Shown: positions 49,047-61,149 of the stretch, piece after piece
How the letters are laid out: each line of letters starts with the position of its first letter
Numbering within the stretch: position 1 is the stretch's first letter
Assembly: GCA_014871385.1 (NCBI GenBank)
Contig: CM026422.1
Span: 26,086,987 to 26,150,986, forward strand
Length of the DNA stretch: 64,000 nt
Source: Ceratodon purpureus
Taxonomy: Eukaryota > Streptophyta > Bryopsida > Pseudoditrichales > Ditrichaceae
Direction: 5' to 3'
Notes under the pieces: generated by a model
Databases searched by the model: none
The model's input: only the letters and a program-made list of their open reading frames with translations
Told to the model about the DNA's origin: nothing
Translations under genes and position numbers: made by a program

Positions 49047-49312
49047 AGGCTTTGACTAATACCTCTTACCTTCCCCTAAACCTCCGAGAATGTTGATGTC
49101 CAAGATCTGCTCTAGTACTGTCAAAGTTGGTGATCTCTGCTGATACCTTCGAAGTTGTTGATGCAGTGACGAAGACGAGCTTACTGTAGTCGCCGAATGC
49201 CAATCACCTCAGGTCGCTGGTCGGTCTCCTTCAGCATGCAGTCACCCGTTGTGTGACGATGGTCACGGTGAAGTTCTGTTTACTATCCCCTACACTCGCC
49301 GTCTCGATACAA

Positions 49313-49490
49313 CACCGCTCCCTACCCGCCTCCTTGCTTGTAGTTGCTGCAGTCGCCGTCCCGATGTAGCACCGCTCCCCCTTGCCTCCTTGCCGGCAGT
49401 TGCTGCAGTGGCTTAGTTGATTAAGCACCGCTCCCTGTCCGCCTCCTTGCCTGCAGTTCCTGCAGTTTCCGTCCCAACACTCCACCATGT
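49313..49490. repeat. 57-bp tandem repeat in piggyBac
   Basis: Three units begin with CACCGCTC at 49313, 49370 and 49426, each with GCCTCCTTGC and a GTTGCTGCAGT or GTTCCTGCAGT core. It lies between the transposase start and the right TIR, where regulatory repeats often occur in DNA transposons. Any function is inference. Confidence 0.65.
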
Positions 49491-50464
49491 GCTCCCTTCC
49501 CGCCTCGCTGCTGTTGCTGTCGATGCGGTTGCTGCCTCACTGCTGCCGGCCTCCCACCTTCACTGAAGCTCCTCGACCGTAGGCCCCAGCAGAGGTTCAA
49601 GTTTGACGCAGATTATTCTGACGTTGGGCATGCAAAATGCCGCATGTGCATTCGGCACCAGTGATTCCCTCCCTTGTTCTCTATATCTCCCTCTGATGAC
49701 ACAACATAACTCTGACAATTTCGATTTAGTGTTGCAGACCCATGTGTGGCGATGCTAGTCCAATGGGATGCTAGTATGCTTTATGGGGTGTGCATTATTT
49801 GTATTTCCCTGTCTGTGCGTATCCACATTCTGCTTTGACGTTGTCGATTAGCATCTTTGATTTTTTCAAAGTAGTTGAATTATTTTGTTTCCTTGCACAT
49901 GTAGTCAGCTTGTTGATTTGTAGCCCTGTTTTTTAGTTCTCAAAATTATTGAGTGATGGAGAGTTGATGTAGATGAACATGATGTAAGATTGCAAGTCAA
50001 CACACTGATTTTGTCAATGCAAGATTCAAATTCTTTGGAAAAATTATTGACTCTGTCCATTATTTGCACATAAAACTTGTTGACCTTGTGTATTCTGTGC
50101 TTGTGGGGAAGTGTACACTGACAATGTCAACCGTTTCGAATCCCATGACACAGGGAACCATTTTTAGCCCCTGCCGTCACCCCCTAAAACTGCTGCCCAA
50201 CCCTTTATTCAACCCTCCTTCCCCCCAAGAAGGGCAGAATTTCTACTCCCATTGGCCATGACCCTGCCCCAAGTGCCCTGAATTGAATTTTGATCTTTAA
50301 ACACGAATTATTTCTTAACTACGGGCCCGATGAAAGTAAAATTTGGTCTTGTTAGAAAGATATGTCAATTTCCCATGCTGTGCCAAAGTTACAACTTCAT
50401 CCGGTAAAAATTGAATCATAGGGAGGCTGCCCAGACCCCAAATCATACCAAAAGTGCTGAGTTG

Positions 50465-50476
50465 ATGCTTTAGGGG
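50465..50476 (-). repeat. piggyBac right terminal inverted repeat
   Basis: ATGCTTTAGGGG, followed by TTAA at 50477-50480; a perfect inverse of the left end. Confidence 0.88.
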
Positions 50477-50480
50477 TTAA

Positions 50481-52257
50481 ATCATGGACCAACGCCTAAC
50501 ATTCTACATACACACCCCGACATACATAAGAAAAGAGCTAATACATATTTCATTCCAAATACAATAAAACTCCAACCCAAATATCAACACATTGCAAGTA
50601 CTTTTTCTCCCATGCTAAAACATAACCACCTACTTCACCCCCAAACTATTAATACGTACTATCCACATCTATATCAATACATCCAAATACAAAATCAATC
50701 CCCACACTTCCACATTCTATATGCCTTGATAGTTATTATCAACCCATCAATAAACAATTCACCTACAATTTAGTTACTACATTGATGGCTCCTTTAAACC
50801 CCCGAAAGAAATTGGCCCAGACAAATGGCTAAGGGAAAGAGCTGGATACGGTATTTACAGCCCCAAAGGCCTTAATATACCCAAAAGACTCCACGTACAC
50901 CAAAATATACTACGTGCAGAAATGATAGCAATACATAAAACTCTAAGGATTATCAACACACAATATCTGAACGAACCTGCATACATAATCATCGACTGTA
51001 TAAACATATTATACCTACCTAACACTCAAATAAAACACCCTATATTGTATAATAGCCATCCGAATTAAGACACACTTGCGTCCATGGTAGAACTACTACA
51101 TCAAAGAATACAACCAATTATATTGTATAAAGTCAAAGCACACATTAACATCAACGGCAAGGAAGAAGCAAATAAATTAACGAAATTAATGCTAGTCTAA
51201 GCGCATAAAAAGGCTGAACACTCATTTAGAAATATTCATGCCACCCTGTACTAATTCCAAAAGACGAATGGTCATCCATGATGGCTATTCCAAACAAAGG
51301 ACTAGTTAGAATCCTAGAAAAACAAATCAAGAAATATGACAGAGAATATGATTTAGAAATCATGGCCATACGAACCTCCAACATTTGCAAATGGACGGGA
51401 AATGCAGATATAGACAATGAACTTTCAAATGAATTTTGGAATAATCCAACTATCAAAGACAAACAAAAATAATGCCTCATCAAATTCCGCAGAGGAACTT
51501 ACATGGGCTAGGCTAGAAAACAAATGTTTTTGGGAAGAGATGGATTCCCGCCTATCACCGCCCCATTTGTAACTCCCACCAACAGGGTACATGGCTACAT
51601 GTATTACTCACATGCCAACAACAACAACATATATATTCAGTCCGACTAAAAAGACACAACAAAGCAGTTTGGAAAATTACTAGTCTCATCCAAAAAGTAA
51701 CGATGCTTTATTATGCTAGCATCTTTAATGACAAACCCCTAAAAAATATCGTTCCAAATTGGCTACTGCTTTGCACGTGCGAGAGCAAAGATGCCACTAT
51801 AATGCAAGATTCCGACCAGACATTCTATATGTCAAAGGTTTACGATATCAAAGCAACCCTTTGATGGAACCAGACCTCGCTTTTACCATCTAATTTATTG
51901 AATTCACATAATGCAATGACCGATTCTCCCGAGAAGTAATCGAAGCAAAAGTTAACAAATACAATCCATTAATCGCTAGTATTGTTGCTAGAGGATGGAA
52001 AGTCCACCCCCTTATTGTCATCACGGCAAGCGTAGAGCCACTACATTCCATCAATGAAACTACTTGAAGATAATTTCAAAATACCCATGCCTTTAAAAAA
52101 TACTTTAAAAAATATAAATACCATTACCATACAATATCCCATGTCTATTCTCCTCCACAAGAGAAGAATAGAAAAACCATCAACCATCACCCGAAACACC
52201 AGACCCCCATTAGTCAAAACTATAAAACAATATCAAATAAAAAAATTTAGTAGCTAG
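50481..52257 (+). mobile_element. LINE fragment with RNase H domain
   Basis: This is the 3' part of a non-LTR retrotransposon. RNase H blocks are visible near 50780-51200: YIDGSF (first Asp), AGYGIYSP, NILRAEMIAIHKTL (Glu), YIIIDCINILYLP (second Asp), then YKVKAHININGKEEANKL, where the usual final Asp reads Asn. Downstream pieces match the tail of plant LINE ORF2: TPYW, ELSNEFWNNPTIKDKQK (about 51418-51470), FIEFTYCNDRFS-like, ARGWKVHPLIVITA (about 51990-52030), and SILLHKRRIEK (52143-52175). Many stops and frame changes break it. The left end coincides with the piggyBac TTAA, so the transposon appears to have inserted into or beside it. The 5' half is not visible. Confidence 0.65.
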
Positions 52258-53300
52258 AGCAACTTTATTAATGTTGACATACGCGTGTAAAGTCTCTCGT
52301 CACTTGTCTCGCACGGTGGGCGGTTGGTTGGCACAACTAATTTCTTGCATGTGATCCTCACTCAATAGTACCAAGCAATTTCATTCGCCACAACTGCTCA
52401 AACAAGTCCATTAAGGCTCAAACCCGCACTAGATATATGAGACAAACCTTCACCTCCAACCATTAATGAGCTCGTGGCTTGGTGACCAAACTTTCATTAC
52501 AAATCAACGTATACCCTTGATTACTATGGATTTTTGTTACTGATTATCTGTGACTAAAGCGTCTACTCTAAAAAGAGGGGAGTAGATCTTTACTTCAATA
52601 CCTTTGCCATGTGGACTTTGGAAAGAGATGTCTGATCACTGAATTCAAACAGACATTGAATTCATGTCAGTCATGCCACAACTTATAAGAATTGCAAAGC
52701 AATCAAAACACACCATTGTAAACATGGCAAGAAGCATGCTTCTATTGCTATTAAAAGAAGAAGAGAGAATGTTGCGCTAACAAGTCTAGCACATAAAGAA
52801 GTACAAACAATGAATGGAGTGAGATATTAGCTTCTTTCAAAGCCCTTTACTTATAGTATTTTGTTGCATAGCTCAAAATGACTTTAATCCTTTAAGGACG
52901 GACAAATCAATTTTAGTTGATTTTTGATCTGGATATTGATAAAAATTGGTGGATCATATGATCTGAGGTCCTTCTAACCGATTGAGGGGGCATGTTCCAG
53001 AAAGGCTATGCAAAAAAAAGTAATGAAATCAGAGAATTGAGCTGGAAATAAAAACAAATCAAGTGAGATCAGCGTTAGTGCAGGACAATAAAGAGGGCTC
53101 CGAAAGATTACGCAATGACTCGCAAGACTGAACAACATACAGCCATTTCATCAAGCATATACAAGTTTAGAGATAACCGTTTAGGGCAGGAATTTGACGT
53201 GGCGGAACGCTGGACAGCAAAGGCGGACAGGTGCAGGCTATCTTCTCCGTAAAGCGGACATGAAGGACCGATTGCGGCCGCATCAAGGGGATCAGACAAT
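52258..53300. other. Intergenic with an LTR scrap
   Basis: 52258-52740 may be the 3' untranslated tail of the LINE. About 52745-52880 is a diverged minus-strand end of the Copia LTR (ACAAACAATGAATGGAGTG). No gene is recognised. Confidence 0.4.
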
Positions 53301-53511
53301 GCATGATTTTGTGTGAAAATCCCGTGGATGGTGTTCTTGGAGATGGAGACCAGCAAGGACAATTTGTGTATAACTGGGGAGTTGGGGAGGGCTATAAATC
53401 GAGGGTTTATGATGCTTGTGAGTGGAACCGTGAGGACTTCGCCGATTGTTTTGTATTCTATACACCTTTGGAGTGCACTTGTTGGGGACTCTGAAGTGGT
53501 AGTAATTTTAT

Positions 53512-53922
53512 ATGGCCAACACTTTGGGAAATGATGGAGTGGTTACGGTTTCAGGAGGGATTGTGGCAAGGAATCACAATGGCGCACCACGAAGACATCA
53601 AGGCAGTCCCGAGTCATGGCCAATCCCTACGGCAGCACAAACAGTGCACATTGAAGTCGCAGCGGAGCTCAAGACTTCGTTGCGATCGCAGGGATTGGAA
53701 TATAGAAGGCTGTCCATTGTGATCGGTCTCCGGAATCGGGCATACTTGGTTTTGATTCCGCTTCCACGTGGGGCTAAGGGGTTTGATGGTCTCAACGCTT
53801 TGGAAGGCAATCAACTCTGTTATCTCTTCAAGAGGCACCTTGCTACGTTGTTGGGCAGGACCTTCTGTCAACGGGACGGAGCGGCGGATGGATTCCCGCA
53901 ATCGATCAACAGTGCCTTATGA
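53512..53922 (+). pseudogene. Possible RNase H-like fragment
   Basis: An open frame of 136 codons in a locally GC-richer stretch. It reads SGGIVARNHNGAPRRHQGS, later HIEVAAELKTSLRSQGLEYR and RLSIVIG, and ends CQRDGAADGF. The layout resembles plant RVT_3-type RNase H (GG-I-RNHNG, AE-AL-GL, R-GN-AADGLA), but the usual catalytic acidic residues are not all visible. It could be a retroelement remnant or a chance ORF; the minus strand is also partly open here. Confidence 0.25.
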
Positions 53923-54032
53923 AAACCAATATACCTAGCGTACTCATTTGACCACGCCTTCCTAAAGGGGCAGTATTCAACAGCTAGGGTTTTGCATAGT
54001 GCAGGTCCGTTCTTTTAGCATTGGTCAAAACA

Positions 54033-55250
54033 TGTTGGAGTTTAGGTAGCTCGTAGTTAAGGCATTGTAAACAGAATTTGCAATGAGGTAGAATTACAAG
54101 GCGAGAAGTAAAAGGGGGGAAAAGGGAGAGAGGTGATCTACGACATGGTGCACATGTCGCATGAGTAGGTGAGAGATAAGGACCAGCCCATTTGCATTGA
54201 CTAAGCCAAGTCAATTAAAAGGTTGGAAGGACAAGTGGGTGGTGGCTAAGTCTTAGGGCCGGCCATAAGTGCCAAGTGTCCTAAACGGACTTCCAATGCT
54301 CCAAATCAGCCCAAATCCTTGTGCACCTCCAATGCTCCAAATCAGCCCTTGTGCAACTCACACACACAATGCCTCACAAGACCTCCTCTAAAATACTTAG
54401 CAACCAAAGAACTCTTACTTGCAACTCACATGAGTGGGCCCATAACCTCTTGAAGTTAAAAGAAGAAGAGAGATGGTTGCGCTAACAAGTGTAGCACACA
54501 AATGACAAACAATGAATGGAGTGAGATATGAGCTTCTTTCGAAGCTCTTTACTTATAGTACTTGGTTGCACATATCTAAGGGACTCTCAAGAAACATTCC
54601 AAGCCACTTGCAAGTCCCTTTAGGACACGTGGCACTCATGGGCGCCCCTAAGACTTAGCCACCACCCACTTGTCCTTCCAACCTTATCATTGACTTGGCA
54701 TAGTCAATGCAAGTGGGCTGGTCCTTATCTCTTCAACTACTCATGCCACATGTGCACCATGTGGTAAATGACCTCTCTCCCTTTTCTCCCCTTTTACTTC
54801 CCCCCTTCTAATTCTACCTCATTGCAAACTCTATTTACAATGCCTTAACTACGAGCTACCTAAACTGCAACAGATTTGAGTGCTTGAGGTGCATAGATGC
54901 ACATTGGAGTCTAGGTGATGCTCTTTGTAGTCATTCAAGGCCATCTTTGCATGTAGGAGCAAAGAAAAGTGAGGTATACTTGATTGAGTTGCAAAGGTTC
55001 GCATCTGAGTTCAATGACTGAGGACTTGAGTGCTTGAAGTGAACCATTGCAAATTTGAGCTAGAAGGGACTCAATTTGATTGATTGGAGTGTGCACTCAC
55101 ACACTAGGGCCTTATAAGGGCTGATTTCCTAGTGGGCGGTGTATACATGAGTATGAGAGCCTTGTAAGGGCCGATGTCAGTGTAAGAGGTGTGTAGAAAC
55201 ACCTTGGAGTCTGGAAGGGGCTCAAAGTGAGTGTAGAGGTGCCATAGCGT
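54033..55250. repeat. Scrambled Copia pieces, head-to-head
   Basis: 54033-54293 is the start of a plus-strand LTR that switches into minus-strand leader (about 54293-54448). The switch is at a shared CTTCCAATG-type word. 54449-54872 is a full LTR on the minus strand. 54873-55250 is plus-strand leader (matching about 4030-4390). Then minus-strand copy D begins. Four orientation changes in 1.2 kb mean repeated recombination between family members. All are fossils. Confidence 0.75.
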
Positions 55251-58200
55251 ACAATGCTTTAATAACGAGCTACCTTAACTCCAACTTTCCCTTTATGCAA
55301 GTAGTTACCTTCTCGCGGTCCCGTGGCCTTTGCTAATCGATGGTGCCTCTCCTTCGCAAGTGCCTTTGACAACACATCCGCCACCATGTCCTCCGTTGGG
55401 CAATACCTCAAGCTTATCTCGCTGCTCTCTAACTTCTCACGAATGAAGTGATGTTGAACATCAATGTACTTTGTGCGTGAGTGGTGTGTGGGCTTCTTTG
55501 CTAATGCAATGCACACTTGGTTATCACACATGATGGTCGTTGCATCAACTCGGACACACCCCACATCACCTTAAAGCTTGCGAAGCCAAATGGCTTCCTT
55601 GGTGCTTTGGCTAGTGGCCATGACTCCGCCTCTGTTGTGGACAAGGCAATTGTTGGTTGCCTCTTGCAATTCTTCGAAATTGCACCATCTCCAACGAAGA
55701 AGACATACCCCGTTGTTGAACGGCGCTCGTTTGCATCTCCCGCCCAATCTGCATCGCAATAGCCTCTCAACTCAACAACTTGGACTCCAAGGTACCTTGC
55801 AAGTACCACATGATGCGCTTGACCGCACTCTAATGTGATGCACCAGCCCTAGACATGAATTGGCTCACCATGCTCACCGCAAATGCAAGATCGGGCCGTG
55901 TGGCCACCATGGCATACATCAATGAGCCAACACCCGCCTTGTATGGAATTCCCTCCATCTCACCTTCAATGGCCTCAAACTCCTCCACCGAAAGCTTCAT
56001 CAACTTCACATTCACATCAAGTGGAGTACCAATGGGCTTGCAATCCTCCATGTTGAAACGCTTGAGCACCTCCTATGGCATATGGTGATGGTGCGAGCCT
56101 TCCGGTTCCTCTCAAATGCCGCTCCAAGACAATACTTCAACTCACCAAGATCACTCATTTGGAACTCTCCCTTGAGCTTGGCCTTGAGCCACCGTAACTT
56201 AGCAAATAGGATAGGCAAGATGATCAAATCATCCACATATACATGCACCATCAACAAGAACTCACCCGTTGGAATGATGTACATGGAATGATCCGCTTCA
56301 CAGCTTGTAAAGCACTCCTTGACGGAGAAGCAGTCAATGATTGGTACCATGCCCTTGGAAATTGCTTGAGCCCGTACATGGACTTCTTAAGCTTGCAAAC
56401 AAGATGCTCCATGCCCTTCTCTTCAAACCTTTAGGGTTGGCTCATGTAGATATCGTCCTCCAAATCTCCATTCAAGAAAGCGGTCTTGACATCCATTTGG
56501 TGGATCTCCAAGTCCAATGCGGCTCCAAGTGTAAGTATGCACCGAATGGTGTTGAACTTGGCCACGGGAGCAAAGGCCTCATGGAAGTCTACTCCCGCAA
56601 CTTGTAAGAAGCCTATGGCCACCAATCTTGCCTTGAGCAATGACGGAGTTTACTTTTCTTGCATGGCCGCCCTATTTGCACCCATCCTCCGATTGCAAAG
56701 CCTCACACAAACTCAATGGGTCTTCAAGGTTGGCCACATTGACCCGTTCTACTTCTTGTTGCGGCAAGATGTGGTTCATCCACCACTCTCCAAGTGGACG
56801 CGGTTCTCGTCTTGGATAGCGACTGCCTCCCTCTCCTTCACCGTCTTTTAATAACGATGTTAGTAAATGCGCCTCGCTTGTCTCCTCCTCGTCTTCTTTT
56901 TTATCCTCCTTCTCGTCCTTCTTGGCATCCTCATGGTCACTAGAAGAAGTTGGCTTGGAAGATTCGTCCACCAACACCAACAAAGGTGCCTCACTACTCC
57001 ACTTGGACTCATCTCCAAACCATCACCAATACTAGTGTTCTCCTCATCAAACACAACATCACGACTCTTGATGATTTTCGTAGTCTCAATGCACATGAGA
57101 TGATAAGCCTTGGTTCCCTCACAATAGCCAAGAAACAAACACTTGGTACCCTTTGCATCAAGCTTACCTCGCTTTGCATCAACCACCTTGGCATAAGCAA
57201 TGCATCCAAACACACGCATGTGTGCAATGCATGGCTTGCGCCCACTCCAAGCCTCTTGTGGAGTGATGCTAACAAGAGCACGAGTGGGGCACCGGATGCG
57301 AATGTACATCGTATTGGCCATCGCTTCCGCCCAAAATGAAAGCTTGAGCCGTTGAGCATGAAGCATGCTCCTTGCCATCTCCACAATTGTAACACACCTT
57401 GGGCTCTCCACGTGCGAAGGAGCTAAACCCCTTGTTTTGCCTTGATACCAAGGTCGCATTATCACCATGAACCTCCTTCTCCATGCACTTGGACACTTCA
57501 TGCATCATCCTTGCCGTCACAAACTCCATGGTAAGGTCTACAAACCGCAAGGTCTCCAAGGCCGTGATCAAGTTCTCAGAAGAAGGGGGGCAACCTCTCA
57601 AGCAAGGTCATGACAACATCGTCATCTTTGACGGGCACATCCAAACAATTGAGTTGATCTGCAGGGTCTTTCCTATGGTTGATGTGGGTAAGCTTGTCAT
57701 CACCATCTTGCATCTTGATGGTAAAGAACTTGCGATGAATAAAGAGAATGTTGGACAAGCTCTTTGTCTCATGGATGTTGCACAATGTCTTCCATGCTTC
57801 CGTTGGCCCTCTGCAATTCCGAATGTACGCAAGTTGGTTGTCCACCAAATTGAGCCCTATCACAGACATGGCCTTCTTCACATGGGGATTGTACTCCTTG
57901 ATAGCCTTTGGATCCATCTTGATGCCCTTCTCATCGTCGTCTGCACTTGGTGGAGGCTTCTCTGTGCCTTCTACAACCTCCCAGAGGTCCATGGACTCCA
58001 ACACCATCTCCATCTTGAACTTCCAAAGGCTAAAGTTCTCCCCCTTGAACTTGTCAATGGTCCTAGCACTCTCATTCTCAAATGTAACTATGGAATAAAC
58101 TAAGATCAACCCTTGTAAAGTCTCGATGTCCACTATCGCACCTCTACACCCACTTTGAGCCCCTTCTAGACTCAAGTGTGTTTATGCACACCTTTCATCC

Positions 58201-59263
58201 TCACATCAGCCTCTATAAGTCTCTGATACTCATGTAAGCACCTCCCATTAGCAAATCAGCTCTTATAAGGCCCTAGTGTGTGAGTGCACACTCCTATTAA
58301 TCAAATTGAGTTCCTTCTAGCTCAAATGTGCATAGGTTCAACTCAAGCACTCAAGTTTTGTCATTATGGACTTAAATGCTCATCGTTGCATCTGAGTCAG
58401 TTAAACCTCCTTTTGTTTTGCTTCTACATTCAAATGTGGCCTTGAATGACTATATCGAGCATCACAAAAACTTTAATGTGCATCTATGCACCTGAACTAC
58501 TGAAATGAGCACCTCTAGAAAGCAAGCAAGCATATCCACAATGTTTGAAGACTTAAAAGCTATGAATAGCTACAGTACACTCTTGCAACTCTATGTGACT
58601 CCCGAAATCAGAAAATCGGCGCTTAGGCATCTTAAAGACTTCACTGAAGTTCATATGCACCTCTTAAGTTCTAATTGAGCCCTTGTACACTCGGAAAGCT
58701 CGAAATCAATCCTTGTGCACTTGGAAAGCTCCAAATTTGGATCTAGTGTGCCTTGTGTATACAATGCCTTCGGAGACCGCCTTCAAACTACTTAGCAATT
58801 AAGAAGTCCCACTTGCAACACATGAGTAAGCCCATAATTTATTGAGATTGGAAGAAGAGAGAAGGCTGCTTTAACAAGTGTAGCATTTAAAGTTGTACAG
58901 ACAATGAATGGAGTGAGATATGAGCTTCTTTTGAAGCCTTTTACTCATAGTAATCGGTGGAACATCTCTAAGTGACTACAAAGGGACATTCCAAACCACT
59001 TACATGTTTCTTTAGGCCACGATGGAGTCATGGCTATCCATATGACATAGCCACCATCCACTTGTCTTTCTAACCTTATCATTGACTTGGCTTAGTCAAT
59101 GCATGAGGGGTGGCCCTTAATTCACCACCTACTCATGTCACATATGCACTAGTTAGTAAATCACCTCTCTTTCTTTTCTTCCCTTTTACTCCCCTCCTTC
59201 TAATTCTACCTGATTGTAATCTCTGTCGATAATGGCTTAATTAGCAGCTACCCCAAACTCAAA
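55251..59263 (-). mobile_element. Copia LTR retrotransposon, copy D (broken)
   Basis: Parts in transcription order: 5' LTR 59263-58840 (diverged), leader, UBN2 gag (about 58090-57576), zinc-knuckle start (near 57390), integrase C-terminal part (about 57380-57030), reverse transcriptase (about 56640-55830), RNase H (about 55800-55300) and about 30 bases of 3' LTR. It shares the short gag-to-integrase layout of copy A, and the gag stretch looks nearly identical to copy A. It is broken, with several breaks. Its 5' LTR is clearly more diverged than those of copy C. Confidence 0.85.
58840..59263 (-). repeat. Copia copy D 5' LTR (diverged)
   Basis: It runs from TATTGAGATTGG to CCCCAAACTC as written. 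It aligns over its full length with the family LTR but carries many substitutions. It seems older than the gag it adjoins, which hints at recombination between copies. Confidence 0.7.
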
Positions 59264-60018
59264 TGGAGAAGGTTCAGTAGCGGTCTTTTGTGAATCTGCA
59301 GTGAGTGGAGTTGTAAGTTAAATTCAAAGAATAAGGTAGTGTGTCAATCAGTAGTGAGCATACAATCGTAAGTTGAACATGTCAACAAGCACTCACTCTG
59401 TCATGCAGCTCGCTTGTAAGTGAAATAGATATATAATAACTCACAGTGTCAATCACTAGTGAGATGAGTTGTAAGTCAAACAAAAAGTAAATACAAACAG
59501 GCCATAAGGCTAAGTAGTGAATGGTGTTGTCAATAAACTCAAAGAAACATGTGGCGAAATATAAGGCCCACTTGTCAGCTACTGTAAGTACAATTTCCAG
59601 AAATGTGGGAGCAAGTGGTGGACTAACCCAGCCACTATAAGTACGATTTCCAAAAATGTGGGAGCAAGGTGGTGGACTAACCTCAACCACCTTGGTTATT
59701 GCAAGTGAGCGGGACGTAGGGAGAGAAGAAGCTATAATCCATGGTAAGCCCACCTCACGATTTCTATAGGGGAGTCCAGATCTCGCTTCTTGGATTTCAT
59801 AGAGCTGTAAGGCCAAACAAAACAAATATTGGAAGGTGTAAGGCCAACTAGTGAGCGCTCACTGTAAATTTAAGTTTTAAAAAATAAATTGAAGCAGTCT
59901 AGAGTTTGAAATAAGTAGCTAGCGGACTTGTATCTAAAATGAAATAAAAATACCACTGCTTGCCATTGAGAACTGTGAGTAAGTTTCGGAGCAAAATTGA
60001 AGGAAAAACTAACCTGCC
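59264..60018. other. Intergenic, nothing recognised
   Basis: Imperfect repeats of GTGAGTTGTAAGT-like words occur at 59300-59480, and a 40-base near-duplicate (CACTATAAGTACGATTTCC and similar) at 59580-59690. The minus-strand ORF at 59382-59825 spans these repeats and is not convincing. Confidence 0.35.
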
Positions 60019-60660
60019 ATGTTGGAATGTGTATGTGAACTTAGGGGCGAGGAAGGCAACCACGGAGTTCCAGCAGCTAACTTCAATTGCAATTCCTTCC
60101 ACAATGGAGATGAAGTGCTGCCATCTGGAGCTCGAAGTGGAAGTCCATATTTGCATGCAACAACAAGACATTATAATGTGGATGTGCCAAACCTACATGA
60201 AAGCAACTATGAAACATGTGAGCAACATGTGGGCATAGTTCCTATTTTCAGGAACCTCGTGGATAGAATACAGTTCCTTTGTTTGCCTGAACTTATACCT
60301 GCCAAAAAGAAAAAAAGACAATAACCTCTTTTAGACTATATACCCACAGTAGGATCTTGACATCACATGACTACATGAAAGGAGTAGAGAATCTTTTCAC
60401 TAAAAAAGAAGAGGTTACAGCTGCTGTAAAGAAGAAAAAGGAGGAAAAGGAGGCTACCAAAAAGCAATGGAAGATTGCAAAAGAACAAAAAAAAAAAAAA
60501 AAAAAAAAAAACCGTACAGCTCAAAGAACACAAAAGAGGAGAGAGCAGGTCAGGAAAATGTAAGAAGAACACCTGGCGTTGGAATTCGTAGGGGAGGGGC
60601 ACTGGGTGGAGACGCGGCAGGAGAAGAGGCAGCCTTTGAAGGCAAATGCTGAGCTAAAGC
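60019..60660 (+). pseudogene. Possible pogo/CENP-B-type transposase C-terminus
   Basis: An open piece (60019-60324) reads GSPYLHATTRHYNVDVPN and ends LPELIPAKKKKRQ. After a stop and frame change, 60357-60563 reads TSHDYMKGVENLFTKKEEV followed by a long K/E-rich helix. A lysine/glutamate-rich helix shortly after an LTSxE-like motif is typical of the tail of DDE_1 (pogo/Tigger) transposases. The catalytic core is not visible upstream. A run of 24 or more A's (from 60488) is a further source of frame change. It could instead be a decayed host gene. Confidence 0.3.
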
Positions 60661-60690
60661 GGGCCAATATGAAGAACATGTAAGCGCAGC

Positions 60691-61149
60691 ATGCGATGGG
60701 GCGCGGTGGGCCGGAATCGGCAAGTAAGGGGGCTGCTGTTGTCAGCCACTTGGAAGCACAACAGATTTGAACATGACTCTAGGCTCCAGAGCCTCGACGC
60801 ACCAAAGCGCACACTCGCAGAGACCTCCTTGTCAGCCTTCACGCCTCTGCAGCAGCTTCGAGCCCTACTCCGCACTGATGTCCTTGAGCTTGGATTTTAT
60901 ATGGACTCTTCTTTCACCAAATCTTTCCTTGCCCCGCTGCGCTCGTTGTCCATAGCGTGGCCTAATGATAGAGACGATCAGCCGCACGACCCTCTCACCG
61001 CATCCTCCCCCACAAGCACATCTGGACTCTCCCTCTACAAACTTGAACTATTTGCCGGTTATTCAAGGTCAGCAAACATTGTTCTACAACCCTCACCCGG
61101 CTACACCATTCCATTTTCAGTCACGCGTGTCAACTCCTCAGTAGTATGA
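60691..61149 (+). CDS. Unrecognised ORF, 152 codons
   Basis: A single open frame with balanced composition and leucine-rich spacing (SLDAPKRTLAETSLSAFTPL, LRALLRTDVLELGFYMD, FLAPLRSLSIAWPN), faintly like leucine-rich-repeat or F-box-associated proteins. No start context or neighbours support it strongly; it may be an exon or a relic. No function is proposed. Confidence 0.3.
   Translation: MRWGAVGRNRQVRGLLLSATWKHNRFEHDSRLQSLDAPKRTLAETSLSAFTPLQQLRALLRTDVLELGFYMDSSFTKSFLAPLRSLSIAWPNDRDDQPHDPLTASSPTSTSGLSLYKLELFAGYSRSANIVLQPSPGYTIPFSVTRVNSSVV

Larger units (their letters stand above)
44472..50476 (-). mobile_element. piggyBac DNA transposon, 6.0 kb, with TIRs and TTAA flanks
   Basis: The left end reads TTAA then CCCCTAAAGCAT; the right end reads ATGCTTTAGGGG then TTAA. 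This gives perfect 12-bp terminal inverted repeats and the TTAA target duplication that defines piggyBac insertion. The transposase lies inside on the minus strand (49046-46198). Downstream of it are about 1.7 kb with a C-rich block; upstream are about 1.4 kb with a 57-bp tandem repeat. At 6.0 kb it is longer than typical 2-3 kb piggyBac elements, largely through low-complexity expansion. The perfect TIRs suggest a fairly recent insertion. Confidence 0.88.

Noticed and set aside
53614-53901. Minus-strand ORF of 95 codons
   Set aside because: It overlaps the better-supported plus-strand RNase H-like frame and shows no domain.
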